This document shows, piece after piece, positions 1 through 9,217 of a DNA stretch of 36,430 nucleotides (positions are counted from its first letter, which is position 1; each line of letters starts with the position of its first letter). The stretch spans positions 1 through 36,430 of the forward strand of contig CANQFS010000013.1 in the NCBI GenBank assembly GCA_947599825.1, written 5' to 3'. The stretch is from an uncultured Clostridia bacterium (GTDB lineage: Bacteria; Bacillota; Clostridia; TANB77; CAG-508). The position numbers and the translations under genes were made by a program. The notes below the pieces were generated by a model. That model was not told the origin of the DNA, did not search any database, and worked only from the letters and a program-made list of their open reading frames with translations.

Positions 1-22
1 TTAAAAATTTTACAAAAAAAAT

Positions 23-51
23 AAGCATTTTCAGTGCTTAACAAAATTTTT
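23..51 (+). terminator. possible weak terminator of an upstream gene
   Basis: A 5-bp stem (AAGCA and TGCTT, 7-base loop) is followed by AACAAAA and a seven-T run. The stem is short, so this is a weak call; the gene it would serve lies outside the window. Confidence 0.3.
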
Positions 52-161
52 TTATTAAGAAAGTGTCAAACTTCCGAATATTTAATATATTTTGAAATTA
101 TTAAAAGAAAAAATATTTCTGGAAGAAAAAATAAAAATATAATATTTCTTCCATAAAAATA

Positions 162-190
162 TTGAAGAAATTTGTAGTATATGGTATAAT
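162..190 (+). promoter_or_regulatory. sigma-A type promoter of the ssp operon
   Basis: TTGAAG (162-167), a 17-base spacer and a perfect TATAAT (185-190) lie 31 bases before the first ssp start codon. An inverted repeat, GGAAGAAA (121-128) with TTTCTTCC (145-152), sits just upstream of the -35 box and could be an operator; that role is inference. I see no other promoter inside the operon, which suggests all seven genes are read from here. Confidence 0.65.
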
Positions 191-221
191 AACGAAGAAA
201 AATATAAGATGGAGAAATTAA

Positions 222-1958
222 ATGATTAGATATACTTGTAGTAATTGTAACGATATAGAATGCGAAACTAGTATATGCCCTATTTGTAATCAAAGGGCGC
301 AAATTAGTAAATCAGAAATATATTGGTGTGAAAATTGCAATATTCCTAATTATGATAAAAAATGTTCACTATGCAACAAAGAAGGTAAATATATAGGAAC
401 AGACATCAGACCTGTATTTGCTGAAGAAAGATTACTATTTGAAATATTGAGAGGAGAACCCTATAAATACATAAATGATTCAGTATGGAATACTAGTGGA
501 AATAATTATATAGTTAATGGAAAAAAAATCAAATTTTCCATAAAGGAAATTTTAAGTAAAGTTAATCCTAAAGATGTAATAGAAAAAATTGAAATAGAAA
601 GTAAAAAAAATCAAAAGTATGTAGATAAATTTTATGAACAAGAGTATATAAAAAAATTTATACAGTCTAATAAGATTAGATTGAACTATATAATGAACGA
701 AGCAATAGAATACATAAGAAATCAATCAAAAGATTATAAAACAGATGAAATGTTTATATCTTTCAGTGGTGGAAAAGATTCCACAGTAACTAGTGATATT
801 GTAATGAAAGCATTAGGAAGAGAAAATATTATACATATATATGGAGATACAACATTAGAATATCCTACGACAGGAGAGTATATAAAAAGATTTAAAGAAG
901 AACATAGACATACACCTATGCTAGTGGCAAAAAATAAAGAACAAAATTTTACTGAGCTATGCAAAGTAATAGGGCCACCTAGTCGAATGATGAGATGGTG
1001 TTGTACTATTTTCAAAACAGGAGCTATAACTAGGAAAATAGATACAACATTTAGAGAAAAGAAAAATATTTTGACATTTCAGGGGATTAGAAGAAATGAA
1101 TCAATTGCAAGAAGTAAATATGATAGAGAAAGTAAAGACTCAAAAATAGCTAAACAAATAGTGGTCTCACCTATAATAGACTGGATTGAATTTGATATAT
1201 GGTTGTATATATTATCAAATAAAATAGATTTTAATGACGCGTATAAACAAGGATTCTCTAGAGTGGGCTGTTGGTGTTGTCCTAATAATAGTTCATGGTC
1301 TGAATTTCTTTCTTCAATATATATGCCTAAAATGTATGATGAATTTAAAGAAATTTTAGTAGAATTTGCAAAATCAATTGGAAAACCTGATCCATTAGAA
1401 TATATTGAAGAAGGTGGTTGGAAAGCAAGACAAGGTGGAAATGGACTTGAATTTAGCAAAAATGCAATAGTTGAATTTAAGCCATGTGCTCTAATAGAAA
1501 ATACTATAAATTTTGAATTAAACAAAGAAATTAACGAAAATCTATATGAACTATTTAAACCTTTTGGAACTATAAATTATACAATAGGAAATAAGAGATT
1601 AAATGAAATATATGTATTAAATAAAAAAACAAATGAACCAATGTTAAAATTAACAGGAAAAAAAGGTCAAAGAACACTAAAAGTTTCAGTATTAAAATTT
1701 ATAGGTCCATTTAAAGACATCAAATCATCAGAAACATTAATAAAAAATCAAATAACTAAATTTCAAACTTGTATAGGATGTCTAGCATGTGAAAGTAACT
1801 GTAAATATAATGCAATAAAAATTTTGAATATAGGTGCTAATAAAGAAATTAATTATACGATAGATGAAAATAAATGTGTAGGTTGTTTAGAATGTGTAAA
1901 ACACTTTTCAGGAGGGTGTTTTATGAAAAAGATATTACGCACTAAAATAGGAGAGTAA
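222..1958 (+). CDS. sspD: SspD-like PAPS-reductase-family enzyme for DNA phosphorothioation, with zinc ribbons and ferredoxin domain
   Basis: The 578-residue product has three parts. The N-terminus carries four CxxC pairs (C6/C9, C19/C22, C36/C39, C48/C51), enough for two zinc ribbons. The centre is a PAPS-reductase/ATP-pyrophosphatase domain with the PP-loop SGGKDS at 182-187, and has C260-C261 and GCWCC at 349-353, which could hold an Fe-S cluster. The C-terminus is a 2[4Fe-4S] ferredoxin (C517, C520, C523, C527; C552, C555, C558, C566). In Dnd and Ssp systems this family activates the DNA backbone with ATP so that sulfur can replace a non-bridging oxygen. The start has GGAG at 211-214. The stop is three bases before the DUF4007 gene, so translation is probably coupled. 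The sspD name rests on domain plus neighbours; a generic CysH/DndC label would also fit the domain alone. Confidence 0.85.
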   Translation: MIRYTCSNCNDIECETSICPICNQRAQISKSEIYWCENCNIPNYDKKCSLCNKEGKYIGTDIRPVFAEERLLFEILRGEPYKYINDSVWNTSGNNYIVNGKKIKFSIKEILSKVNPKDVIEKIEIESKKNQKYVDKFYEQEYIKKFIQSNKIRLNYIMNEAIEYIRNQSKDYKTDEMFISFSGGKDSTVTSDIVMKALGRENIIHIYGDTTLEYPTTGEYIKRFKEEHRHTPMLVAKNKEQNFTELCKVIGPPSRMMRWCCTIFKTGAITRKIDTTFREKKNILTFQGIRRNESIARSKYDRESKDSKIAKQIVVSPIIDWIEFDIWLYILSNKIDFNDAYKQGFSRVGCWCCPNNSSWSEFLSSIYMPKMYDEFKEILVEFAKSIGKPDPLEYIEEGGWKARQGGNGLEFSKNAIVEFKPCALIENTINFELNKEINENLYELFKPFGTINYTIGNKRLNEIYVLNKKTNEPMLKLTGKKGQRTLKVSVLKFIGPFKDIKSSETLIKNQITKFQTCIGCLACESNCKYNAIKILNIGANKEINYTIDENKCVGCLECVKHFSGGCFMKKILRTKIGE

Positions 1959-1961
1959 AAA

Positions 1962-2819
1962 ATGAATAACAAAGTTAAGTTAAAAGGACATGAAAGTTTT
2001 TCAATAAGGGAAGGTTGGCTTGCAAAAGGAATATTTGAGGTAAGCAAGAATCCTAAAATTTTTTCAGAAAAAAATTTAACAGATATATTTGGAATTGGAA
2101 CGAATATGGTTAAATCATTGAAATATTGGTTAATAGTTTCAAATTTAATTATAGAAGATAAAAAAAATAGCTATGTGCTAAGTGAATTAGGAAAACTAAT
2201 AAAAGATAAAGACCCATATATTGAAGATATATTCAGCTTATATTTTATACATATATATATAGTGCAAAATGAAGAAAGAGCCCTAATATGGAACTTATTT
2301 TTTAATAAATGTAATTTAACAGAGTTTACAAAAATTGATTTACAAGCAAGAATAGAATATATATTGAAAAGTAATAATTTAGAATATAATGCAAAAATTT
2401 TAAATGATGAAATTTCTGCATTATTAAAAACATACACGAATGAACAAAAGAACGATACCCCTGAAAACAATTTTACATGTCCATTAGTAGAACTAAAATT
2501 AATAAAAAAATTGGACAAAGATATATATGTAAAAGAAAAGTCATCAATGAATAATTTAGATCCATATGTTGTATATTGGGTATTGATAAATCAAGCAAAA
2601 GAAAAAGATAGTATTAATATAGAAGAACTATTAAGAGCAGATAATTCTGTAGGTAAACTATTAAATCTAGACAAAATTCTATTAAATGATTATTTAGATA
2701 TTTTAAAAAGAATGGGGTTAATTACATTAAACAGAACGGCTGGTTTGAATATGGTATATATAAATAAAAAATATAGCCTAAAAGAAATATTTGAAATACA
2801 TTTTGGAAAGGAGAACTAA
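1962..2819 (+). CDS. sspB: SspB-like DUF4007 protein (phosphorothioation nickase candidate)
   Basis: The 285-residue product opens with KGHESFSIREGWLAKG, the kind of N-terminus seen in DUF4007 proteins that sit beside PAPS-reductase-like genes. The remainder is helical and looks like winged-helix modules. In characterised Ssp systems SspB is reported to nick one DNA strand so that sulfur can be inserted. The nickase role here is by homology and position; I cannot point to a catalytic residue. It lies three bases after sspD and two bases before sspC, whose ribosome site (AAAGGAG, around 2806-2812) is inside the end of this gene. Confidence 0.78.
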   Translation: MNNKVKLKGHESFSIREGWLAKGIFEVSKNPKIFSEKNLTDIFGIGTNMVKSLKYWLIVSNLIIEDKKNSYVLSELGKLIKDKDPYIEDIFSLYFIHIYIVQNEERALIWNLFFNKCNLTEFTKIDLQARIEYILKSNNLEYNAKILNDEISALLKTYTNEQKNDTPENNFTCPLVELKLIKKLDKDIYVKEKSSMNNLDPYVVYWVLINQAKEKDSINIEELLRADNSVGKLLNLDKILLNDYLDILKRMGLITLNRTAGLNMVYINKKYSLKEIFEIHFGKEN

Positions 2820-2821
2820 CA

Positions 2822-5800
2822 TTGAAATACTCTGATATAGTAGAAATTAATGAAAATTTTCAATATTCAATAAATTTACAGTTTGATATTAATAATATAA
2901 ATAAAATAAAAGAGTATATACCAACTAATGATAGTTGTGAAATATTAGAATACTATATAGATAGCATTTTAGGTAATGCTAGTAAATCTACTACATTAGT
3001 AGGACCATATGGAAAAGGAAAATCTCATCTATTATTAGTTCTGATTACAGTGTTAAACAATTATAATAATGAACAACAAGAAATAATTAATGAATTACTA
3101 GAAAAAATAAAAAAAATAAATGAATCTTTATATTTTAAGTTATCTGAAATAAGAGAACGAAAACTAAAATACATGCCAATTATTATAAATAGTAATTATA
3201 GCAACATGAATCAAGCATTCTTATTATCAATGTCAGAAGCTTTAGAGAGAGAAAAAATAGAAGATATAGTTATTGACACATATTTTGATGTAGCTATAAG
3301 CGTTATAGAAAAATGGGAAAAAGAAGATTATAAAGAAGTAATAACGAAGTTAAATAAATGCTTAGAAAAAGAAGGAACAAATATAACTGAATTAAAAAAT
3401 AAATTAAAAATATATGATGAATTAAGCTACAAGTTATTTAAATCCGTTTATAGTTGTGTTATGCATGGAATAGAATTTAATCCATTAGTGAATACAGACT
3501 TAGTAAAATACTATAGAGATATAAATCATAGAATAGCAGAACATGGCTACAATGGTATGCTAATAATATTTGATGAATTTAGTAAATTCTTAGAATATGT
3601 TGGCAATGAAAACATGATGAAAGATTTAAAAATCATACAAGATTTTGCGGAAATGGCTTCAAGAACAGGAAAAAGCGAACAAATTATATTTTCATGTATT
3701 ACTCACAAAACAATTAATGAATACATAAAAGACTTAAAAGAGAATAAAGTAAATGCTTTTAAGACAGTAGAAGGAAGATTTAAAGAAATAAGATTCAACA
3801 GAAGTATGGAACAAAACTATGAAATTGTTTCTCAAACTATTTTAAAAAAAGAAAAATTCTTCAAATATATAGAAAATAAAATGAAAGAAAAAAAGGAATT
3901 CTATAATAAAATAGAAGAAGAATTTTCATTTGTTAGAATCGATAAAAATAAAGAAATTATATATGAAGGTTGTTATCCTCTAAACCCAATAACAGTATAT
4001 TCCTTAATACAATTAAGTGAAGAAATAGCACAAAATGAAAGAACATTATTTACATTTTTAGCAGATGACGATATAAATGGATTCAAATATTTTACAAGTA
4101 ATAAAGAGGATGAAGAATTATTTAATATAGACAAAATCTATGACTATTTTTATAATATATTAAAAAAAGGAAGTAGTCAGCATATTAAAGAAATTTGGAC
4201 TAAAGCTGAAAATGCTATAAATAAAATCGATGATGAAGAAGATAAGAAGATAATAAAAGCAATAGCAATAATATATATGATAAATAAATTTGAAGAAATA
4301 CAGCCTAAAGATAATACCATAATCTTAGCTTTAGATATGGAAGAAAAGGTATTTAAGAAAAGAATTGATAATTTAATAGAAAAAGGTGTAATAAAAAGAA
4401 AAAAGATAAATGGAGTATATGATTTTTGTACTGTATATAATAGAGAAGTATTAAAAGATATAGATAGAATAGTAAAAACAAGATTTTCAGAAATTAATGA
4501 AAAGGAAACCTTAAATAAAATTGTTGATCTAGGATATGTAATTCCAAGAAGATATAATCAAGAATTTAAAATGACAAGATTCTTCAAAATGTTATTTGTT
4601 TCGGAAGATGAACTAAATAATATAGGATCATTTAAGATACTTGAAGAAGAAAATTTTAGCGATGGGCTGATACTAAATCTCATCAAAAAAAGTAATAATA
4701 CAGATAAATTTAAAGAAAAAATTGCACAAATAAATGATGAAAAAGTTATATTAAGAATCCCAACAGAAACATTTTCACAAGATTTATTTCAAGCACTAAA
4801 AGAATATGAAGCAATACAGTATATAAAAAACATAGAAGATAATGAAGAAGAAATAATTAGAGAACTAGACTTAATAGAAAACGAAGAAATAGAGATAGTA
4901 CAAAATGAAATTGAAAAGAAACTAGAGCAGAATAATATTAAAGAAATTTATTACTTAAATAAAACTATAAAACATGAAAAATTAACAACACTAATTTCAA
5001 ATATTTGTGAAGAAATATATCCCAATACTCCTATAATCAATAACGAAATGATGAACAAAAATGAAATTTCTGCTCAGATGCGAAAATCAAGAGAAATTGT
5101 GATTGATTCAATTTTAAATGCAGATAAAAATATGATAAAAAATGATACAAGTGCTGAAGCTACAATCTATAAAGCTATAGTAGAGAAAAAAGATAATCAA
5201 GATATAAGATATGTATTAGATATAATAAAGAAATTCATAAAAGACTCAGAAAATAAAGATAAAACCAATATAAAAGAATTATGCCAAATCATGGAAGACA
5301 AGCCATATGGAATAAGAAAAGGTATCTTGCCAATATTGATAGCTATTTCTATAGAAGAATATGGAGAGAATATTGTCTTATATTATCAAAATAAAGAAAT
5401 AGATATTAATGGTGAAAATATTTCAAAAATGATTGACGAACCAGAAAAATATTATATATATGTTGAAAAAGGAACTTCAAATAAGATAAATTTTGTATCA
5501 AATTTATTCAAAATATTTGAAATAAATGAAACAGAAAATTATAGAAATAACATAAAAATATTAACTAGTGAAATGAAGAAATGGATTTTATCTTTACCAA
5601 AAATAACGAGAGAAGTATCAACTACCAATTCTATAATATTCAAAAACTCATATATAGAAATAAAAAATGATTTATTAAAACCTGATATGAATAATAATGA
5701 ATTTTTATTTCAAAAAATTGAAAAAAGTTTTGGGGAAGAAAATTATGAAAGTTTAACTAAAGATATGAACTCATTCAAAAAAATATATGATAACTATTTG

Positions 5801-6316
5801 AATGAATATATAGATGCTCTAGTATATGATTTCAAGGAAAAATTTGAACATAATTCAACAAGTAATTTAAATATAATTTTAAACAATTGGAACAAAACGA
5901 TAAGTCCACAAGTAAAAGAAACTGTCATAAGATTAGAAATCAAGAAAATATTTGACTATATAAAAGATTTAAATACTTACAACGATAGGGAAATTATTGA
6001 AAACATATCAAATATAATAGTTGGAAGGTATATAGAAGATTGGCAAGAAAATACATATAATGAATTTTTTGAAAGATTAAACAACATATTTGATGAAATA
6101 AAGAAAATAGAAAACTCTGATTTAGGGGAACAAGAAAGAATTTTAATTTCAGATGGAAAAGGGGAAGTCCAAAAATATATAAATTCTTCAGAAATAAGTT
6201 TATTAGGAAAAACTTTAAAAAATAATATTGAAGATTCATTAGAAGAATATGGTGATGCAATTTCAGAAAGTGAAAAAATAAGAGTATTATTGCAACTAAT
6301 AAAAAAATATATGTAA
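2822..6316 (+). CDS. sspC: SspC-like large P-loop ATPase (BrxC/PglY-like)
   Basis: The 1,164-residue product starts at TTG behind AAAGGAG. The Walker A motif is GPYGKGKS at 61-68 and the Walker B is IIFDEFSK at 248-255. The rest is long, charged and helical. The Walker A form and overall size resemble the BrxC/PglY ATPases of BREX and Pgl phage defence. In Ssp modules the gene between sspB and sspA or sspD encodes the ATPase SspC, needed for sulfur modification. It seems longer than SspC proteins I recall, so the C-terminal half may carry additional function. Its stop is 11 bases before sspA, whose GAGGTGAG ribosome site lies in the gap. Confidence 0.78.
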   Translation: MKYSDIVEINENFQYSINLQFDINNINKIKEYIPTNDSCEILEYYIDSILGNASKSTTLVGPYGKGKSHLLLVLITVLNNYNNEQQEIINELLEKIKKINESLYFKLSEIRERKLKYMPIIINSNYSNMNQAFLLSMSEALEREKIEDIVIDTYFDVAISVIEKWEKEDYKEVITKLNKCLEKEGTNITELKNKLKIYDELSYKLFKSVYSCVMHGIEFNPLVNTDLVKYYRDINHRIAEHGYNGMLIIFDEFSKFLEYVGNENMMKDLKIIQDFAEMASRTGKSEQIIFSCITHKTINEYIKDLKENKVNAFKTVEGRFKEIRFNRSMEQNYEIVSQTILKKEKFFKYIENKMKEKKEFYNKIEEEFSFVRIDKNKEIIYEGCYPLNPITVYSLIQLSEEIAQNERTLFTFLADDDINGFKYFTSNKEDEELFNIDKIYDYFYNILKKGSSQHIKEIWTKAENAINKIDDEEDKKIIKAIAIIYMINKFEEIQPKDNTIILALDMEEKVFKKRIDNLIEKGVIKRKKINGVYDFCTVYNREVLKDIDRIVKTRFSEINEKETLNKIVDLGYVIPRRYNQEFKMTRFFKMLFVSEDELNNIGSFKILEEENFSDGLILNLIKKSNNTDKFKEKIAQINDEKVILRIPTETFSQDLFQALKEYEAIQYIKNIEDNEEEIIRELDLIENEEIEIVQNEIEKKLEQNNIKEIYYLNKTIKHEKLTTLISNICEEIYPNTPIINNEMMNKNEISAQMRKSREIVIDSILNADKNMIKNDTSAEATIYKAIVEKKDNQDIRYVLDIIKKFIKDSENKDKTNIKELCQIMEDKPYGIRKGILPILIAISIEEYGENIVLYYQNKEIDINGENISKMIDEPEKYYIYVEKGTSNKINFVSNLFKIFEINETENYRNNIKILTSEMKKWILSLPKITREVSTTNSIIFKNSYIEIKNDLLKPDMNNNEFLFQKIEKSFGEENYESLTKDMNSFKKIYDNYLNEYIDALVYDFKEKFEHNSTSNLNIILNNWNKTISPQVKETVIRLEIKKIFDYIKDLNTYNDREIIENISNIIVGRYIEDWQENTYNEFFERLNNIFDEIKKIENSDLGEQERILISDGKGEVQKYINSSEISLLGKTLKNNIEDSLEEYGDAISESEKIRVLLQLIKKYM

Positions 6317-6327
6317 GAGGTGAGAAA

Positions 6328-7455
6328 ATGATTTATTTTGATAATGCAGCTACAACATACCCTAAACCGGAATGCGTATATAAAGCATTAGATAAAGCTA
6401 ATAGAGAAATGGCATTTAATGCAGGAAGAGGTAGTTATAAGAAAGCAAAAGAATTATCCATAAAAATTGACGAAACAAGACAATTGGTAGCAGATATTAT
6501 TAAAGCAGATAAAAATAATGTTATATTTAAAACATCTGCTACAAGTGCTCTAAACAATATTATATTAGGATTAAAATGGAATGAAGGCGATAATATCTAT
6601 GTTTCACCTTTTGAACATAATTCTGTAATGAGGCCGCTTGAGTATATAAAACAAAAATTCAATGTGAACATAATTATATTACCATTTGATAATATATCTT
6701 GGAATATAAGTGATGAAGCATGGGATATGTTTGCCTTAAAAAGACCTAAATGTATTATATGTTCTTCTAAAAGTAATGTTACAGGGTACAAGCTCCCTAT
6801 AAACGAAATTTTTAAAGAAGGCAAGAAATATAATTCTATAAATGTTCTTGATGCATCTCAGTCATTTGGAATAGATAGAGATATAACAAAAGTAGATACA
6901 GATTTTATTGTATTTGCAGGACATAAATCATTATATGCAAGTTTTGGAATAGCCGGATTTGTAAAGTTAAGTAATGTAGATTTAGAAACAATCGAATTTG
7001 GAGGAACAGGATCAGACAGTCTAAATCTTAATATGCCAGAAGAATTACCTAATAAATACGAACCTAGTAGTAAAAATATTATTGCTATTATGGGACTTAA
7101 TGAAAGTTTAAAGTGGCTACAAAAAACAGATATAGAAAAAAAAGAAAAAGAATTAACAGAATATATGTATAATAAACTAAAAAATATACCAAAAGTTAGA
7201 ATATATGTTCCCACTAATAAAAAAAAATGTGTCGGAATACTATCAATAAATATTGAAGGATATAGTGCTGATGAAGTTGGAAGTATATTAGATGAAGAAT
7301 TTGATATTGCGGTAAGAACTGGATATCACTGTGCACCATTAGTTCACAATTTTATCGATTCATTACATTTTAATGGAACAGTGAGAATAAGTGTAAATTA
7401 CTTTAATTCTAAAGAAGAAATAGACAAATTAGTAGAAGCTGTAAAAACTTTATAA
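6328..7455 (+). CDS. sspA: SspA/DndA-like cysteine desulfurase
   Basis: The 375-residue PLP enzyme is of aminotransferase class V. It opens with YFDNAATTYPKP. The Schiff-base lysine is K200 in AGHKS and the persulfide cysteine is C335 in RTGYHCAPL. It would take sulfur from L-cysteine and pass it as a persulfide to the PAPS-reductase-like partner. Being inside the operon, it looks dedicated to DNA phosphorothioation rather than general Fe-S or tRNA thiolation. An IscS/SufS housekeeping role is less likely because no iscU, sufU or mnmA is next to it. All key residues are intact. Confidence 0.88.
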   Translation: MIYFDNAATTYPKPECVYKALDKANREMAFNAGRGSYKKAKELSIKIDETRQLVADIIKADKNNVIFKTSATSALNNIILGLKWNEGDNIYVSPFEHNSVMRPLEYIKQKFNVNIIILPFDNISWNISDEAWDMFALKRPKCIICSSKSNVTGYKLPINEIFKEGKKYNSINVLDASQSFGIDRDITKVDTDFIVFAGHKSLYASFGIAGFVKLSNVDLETIEFGGTGSDSLNLNMPEELPNKYEPSSKNIIAIMGLNESLKWLQKTDIEKKEKELTEYMYNKLKNIPKVRIYVPTNKKKCVGILSINIEGYSADEVGSILDEEFDIAVRTGYHCAPLVHNFIDSLHFNGTVRISVNYFNSKEEIDKLVEAVKTL

Positions 7456-7473
7456 AAAAAGGAGAGGTAGCAT

Positions 7474-9216
7474 ATGGATATTGAGAAAATAAAAACATAC
7501 TTACAAAGAACAACTCCAACAAAATTAAGAAATTTCATAGGCAATGAAAATATAGAATTACTAGTAGAATGTAATTTTAATAATATAGAAAACATATTAT
7601 CAAGTTCAAATTTATGCAATATGTTATTAGCATTAAAAGGTGAGGAAATATTTGAAGATTTACAAATAAGAATAGAACTACTAGGACAATTATCTGATGA
7701 AGAAATTATTAAATTAGCAGATGTAATGAAAATACAGTATAGAGATGATCAAGATATTAATAATATTATAGAGGCTTTTTCAAATATCAAATGGAAGAAT
7801 TCAAAAGAATCAAGAGTTTTTTTAAGTTTTTTCGGAATAAAAGCAGAAGAATACTTTAGTAAAGATAACTACATATATGAACCTTCAATAGAAGAAGTAT
7901 GCCCTGGGCAAATTTCAGAAAATAATAAAAGATTTTTCGAGTTACAAGATTACCAATTTATTATAAAACAACAAAGTCTAAATAGATTAAAACAAGAAAG
8001 TCTGATACCAAGAAATATGTTAATTAGAATGCCGACAGGAACTGGAAAAACAAAAACTAGTATGCATATAATAACGAATTATATAATTAAAATAATAAAA
8101 AATGAAGGAATAGTCTTATGGATAACAGACAGAAAAGAATTACTAGAACAGGCTTGTAGTAGTTTCAAAAACACATGGGAACATTTAGGCAATGAAACAA
8201 TAAAGTTATATAGACTATGGGATAAGTATGATTTTAATGAAGAAGAAATAGAAAACGGAATAATGTTTTCTAGTATACAAAAATTAGGAAGAATTAAAAA
8301 TACTACTAAATATGAAAAAATACGTGCTAGAACGAAACTAATTGTATATGATGAAGCACATACAGCAATGGCTCCTGAAACAAGAAAAATAATAAGAGAC
8401 TTAAATTGTAGAGAAGAAATAAGGAAAGAATATAGGCCACTTATAGGACTTACAGCAACACCGGGTAGAACAAATGACTTAGAAAGTAAAGTATTAAGTG
8501 ATATGTTTAGTAATTATCCGATAGAGATAAGACCTGATATTTTAAATCAAATAAACTTAAGCAGAAATGAATATGCAAATTTTAAAGGTGATAATGGAAT
8601 AATTAAATATTTGCAAGAAAGAAGAATACTTTCTAAATTAGAAACAAAGCAACTAGAATATGAAGGATTATCAAAAGAAGAATTAAATGAAATATTAACA
8701 CAACTTAAACAAATAAAAGATGGAGAAGATTTTCCAGATAAAATTATTAAGAAGATAGAAACAAATAAATCTAGAAATAAGGCAATACTTAAAGAATTGA
8801 AAGAATTAAATGAAAGAGGTACTCCAACAATAGTATTTGCATGTTCTATAGAGCATGGAAAAACACTTTCAGCAATACTAACAATGAATGGAATAGATAA
8901 TGTTGCAGTATATGGTGAAACACCGCCTAACGAAAGAAAAGAGAATATTAGAAAATTTAAAAGTAATGAAGTAAAAATATTAATAAATTATGGTGTATTG
9001 ACAACAGGTTTTGATTCTACTAATATAAAATGTGTATTAATAGCAAGACCAACTAGTTCAGTATCATTATATAGTCAAATGATAGGAAGAGGCTTACGCG
9101 GACCAGAAATGGGAGGAAATGAGATATGCCTACTAATAGATATAAAAGATAATTTAGAACAATATAGTGCAGAAGAAGCATTCGAATATTTTAATAAATT
9201 TTGGGGAGGAAGATAA
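7474..9216 (+). CDS. DEAH superfamily 2 helicase, candidate SspF-type restriction component
   Basis: The 580-residue product has an N-terminal region of about 150 residues that I do not recognise, followed by an SF2 helicase core. Visible motifs are PTGTGKT at 187-193 (motif I), DEAH at 293-296 (motif II), GLTATPGR near 323-330 (motif III) and QMIGRGLRG close to the C-terminus (motif VI). The layout resembles SSL2/type I and III restriction translocases. It follows sspA by 18 bases behind AAAGGAG and is followed one base later by the GHKL gene. A helicase, a GHKL ATPase and a nuclease after sspABCD suggest the SspFGH restriction arm. I am sure of the helicase and moderately sure of the role; which of F, G or H it equals cannot be settled here. 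Confidence 0.8.
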   Translation: MDIEKIKTYLQRTTPTKLRNFIGNENIELLVECNFNNIENILSSSNLCNMLLALKGEEIFEDLQIRIELLGQLSDEEIIKLADVMKIQYRDDQDINNIIEAFSNIKWKNSKESRVFLSFFGIKAEEYFSKDNYIYEPSIEEVCPGQISENNKRFFELQDYQFIIKQQSLNRLKQESLIPRNMLIRMPTGTGKTKTSMHIITNYIIKIIKNEGIVLWITDRKELLEQACSSFKNTWEHLGNETIKLYRLWDKYDFNEEEIENGIMFSSIQKLGRIKNTTKYEKIRARTKLIVYDEAHTAMAPETRKIIRDLNCREEIRKEYRPLIGLTATPGRTNDLESKVLSDMFSNYPIEIRPDILNQINLSRNEYANFKGDNGIIKYLQERRILSKLETKQLEYEGLSKEELNEILTQLKQIKDGEDFPDKIIKKIETNKSRNKAILKELKELNERGTPTIVFACSIEHGKTLSAILTMNGIDNVAVYGETPPNERKENIRKFKSNEVKILINYGVLTTGFDSTNIKCVLIARPTSSVSLYSQMIGRGLRGPEMGGNEICLLIDIKDNLEQYSAEEAFEYFNKFWGGR

Positions 9217-9217
9217 A

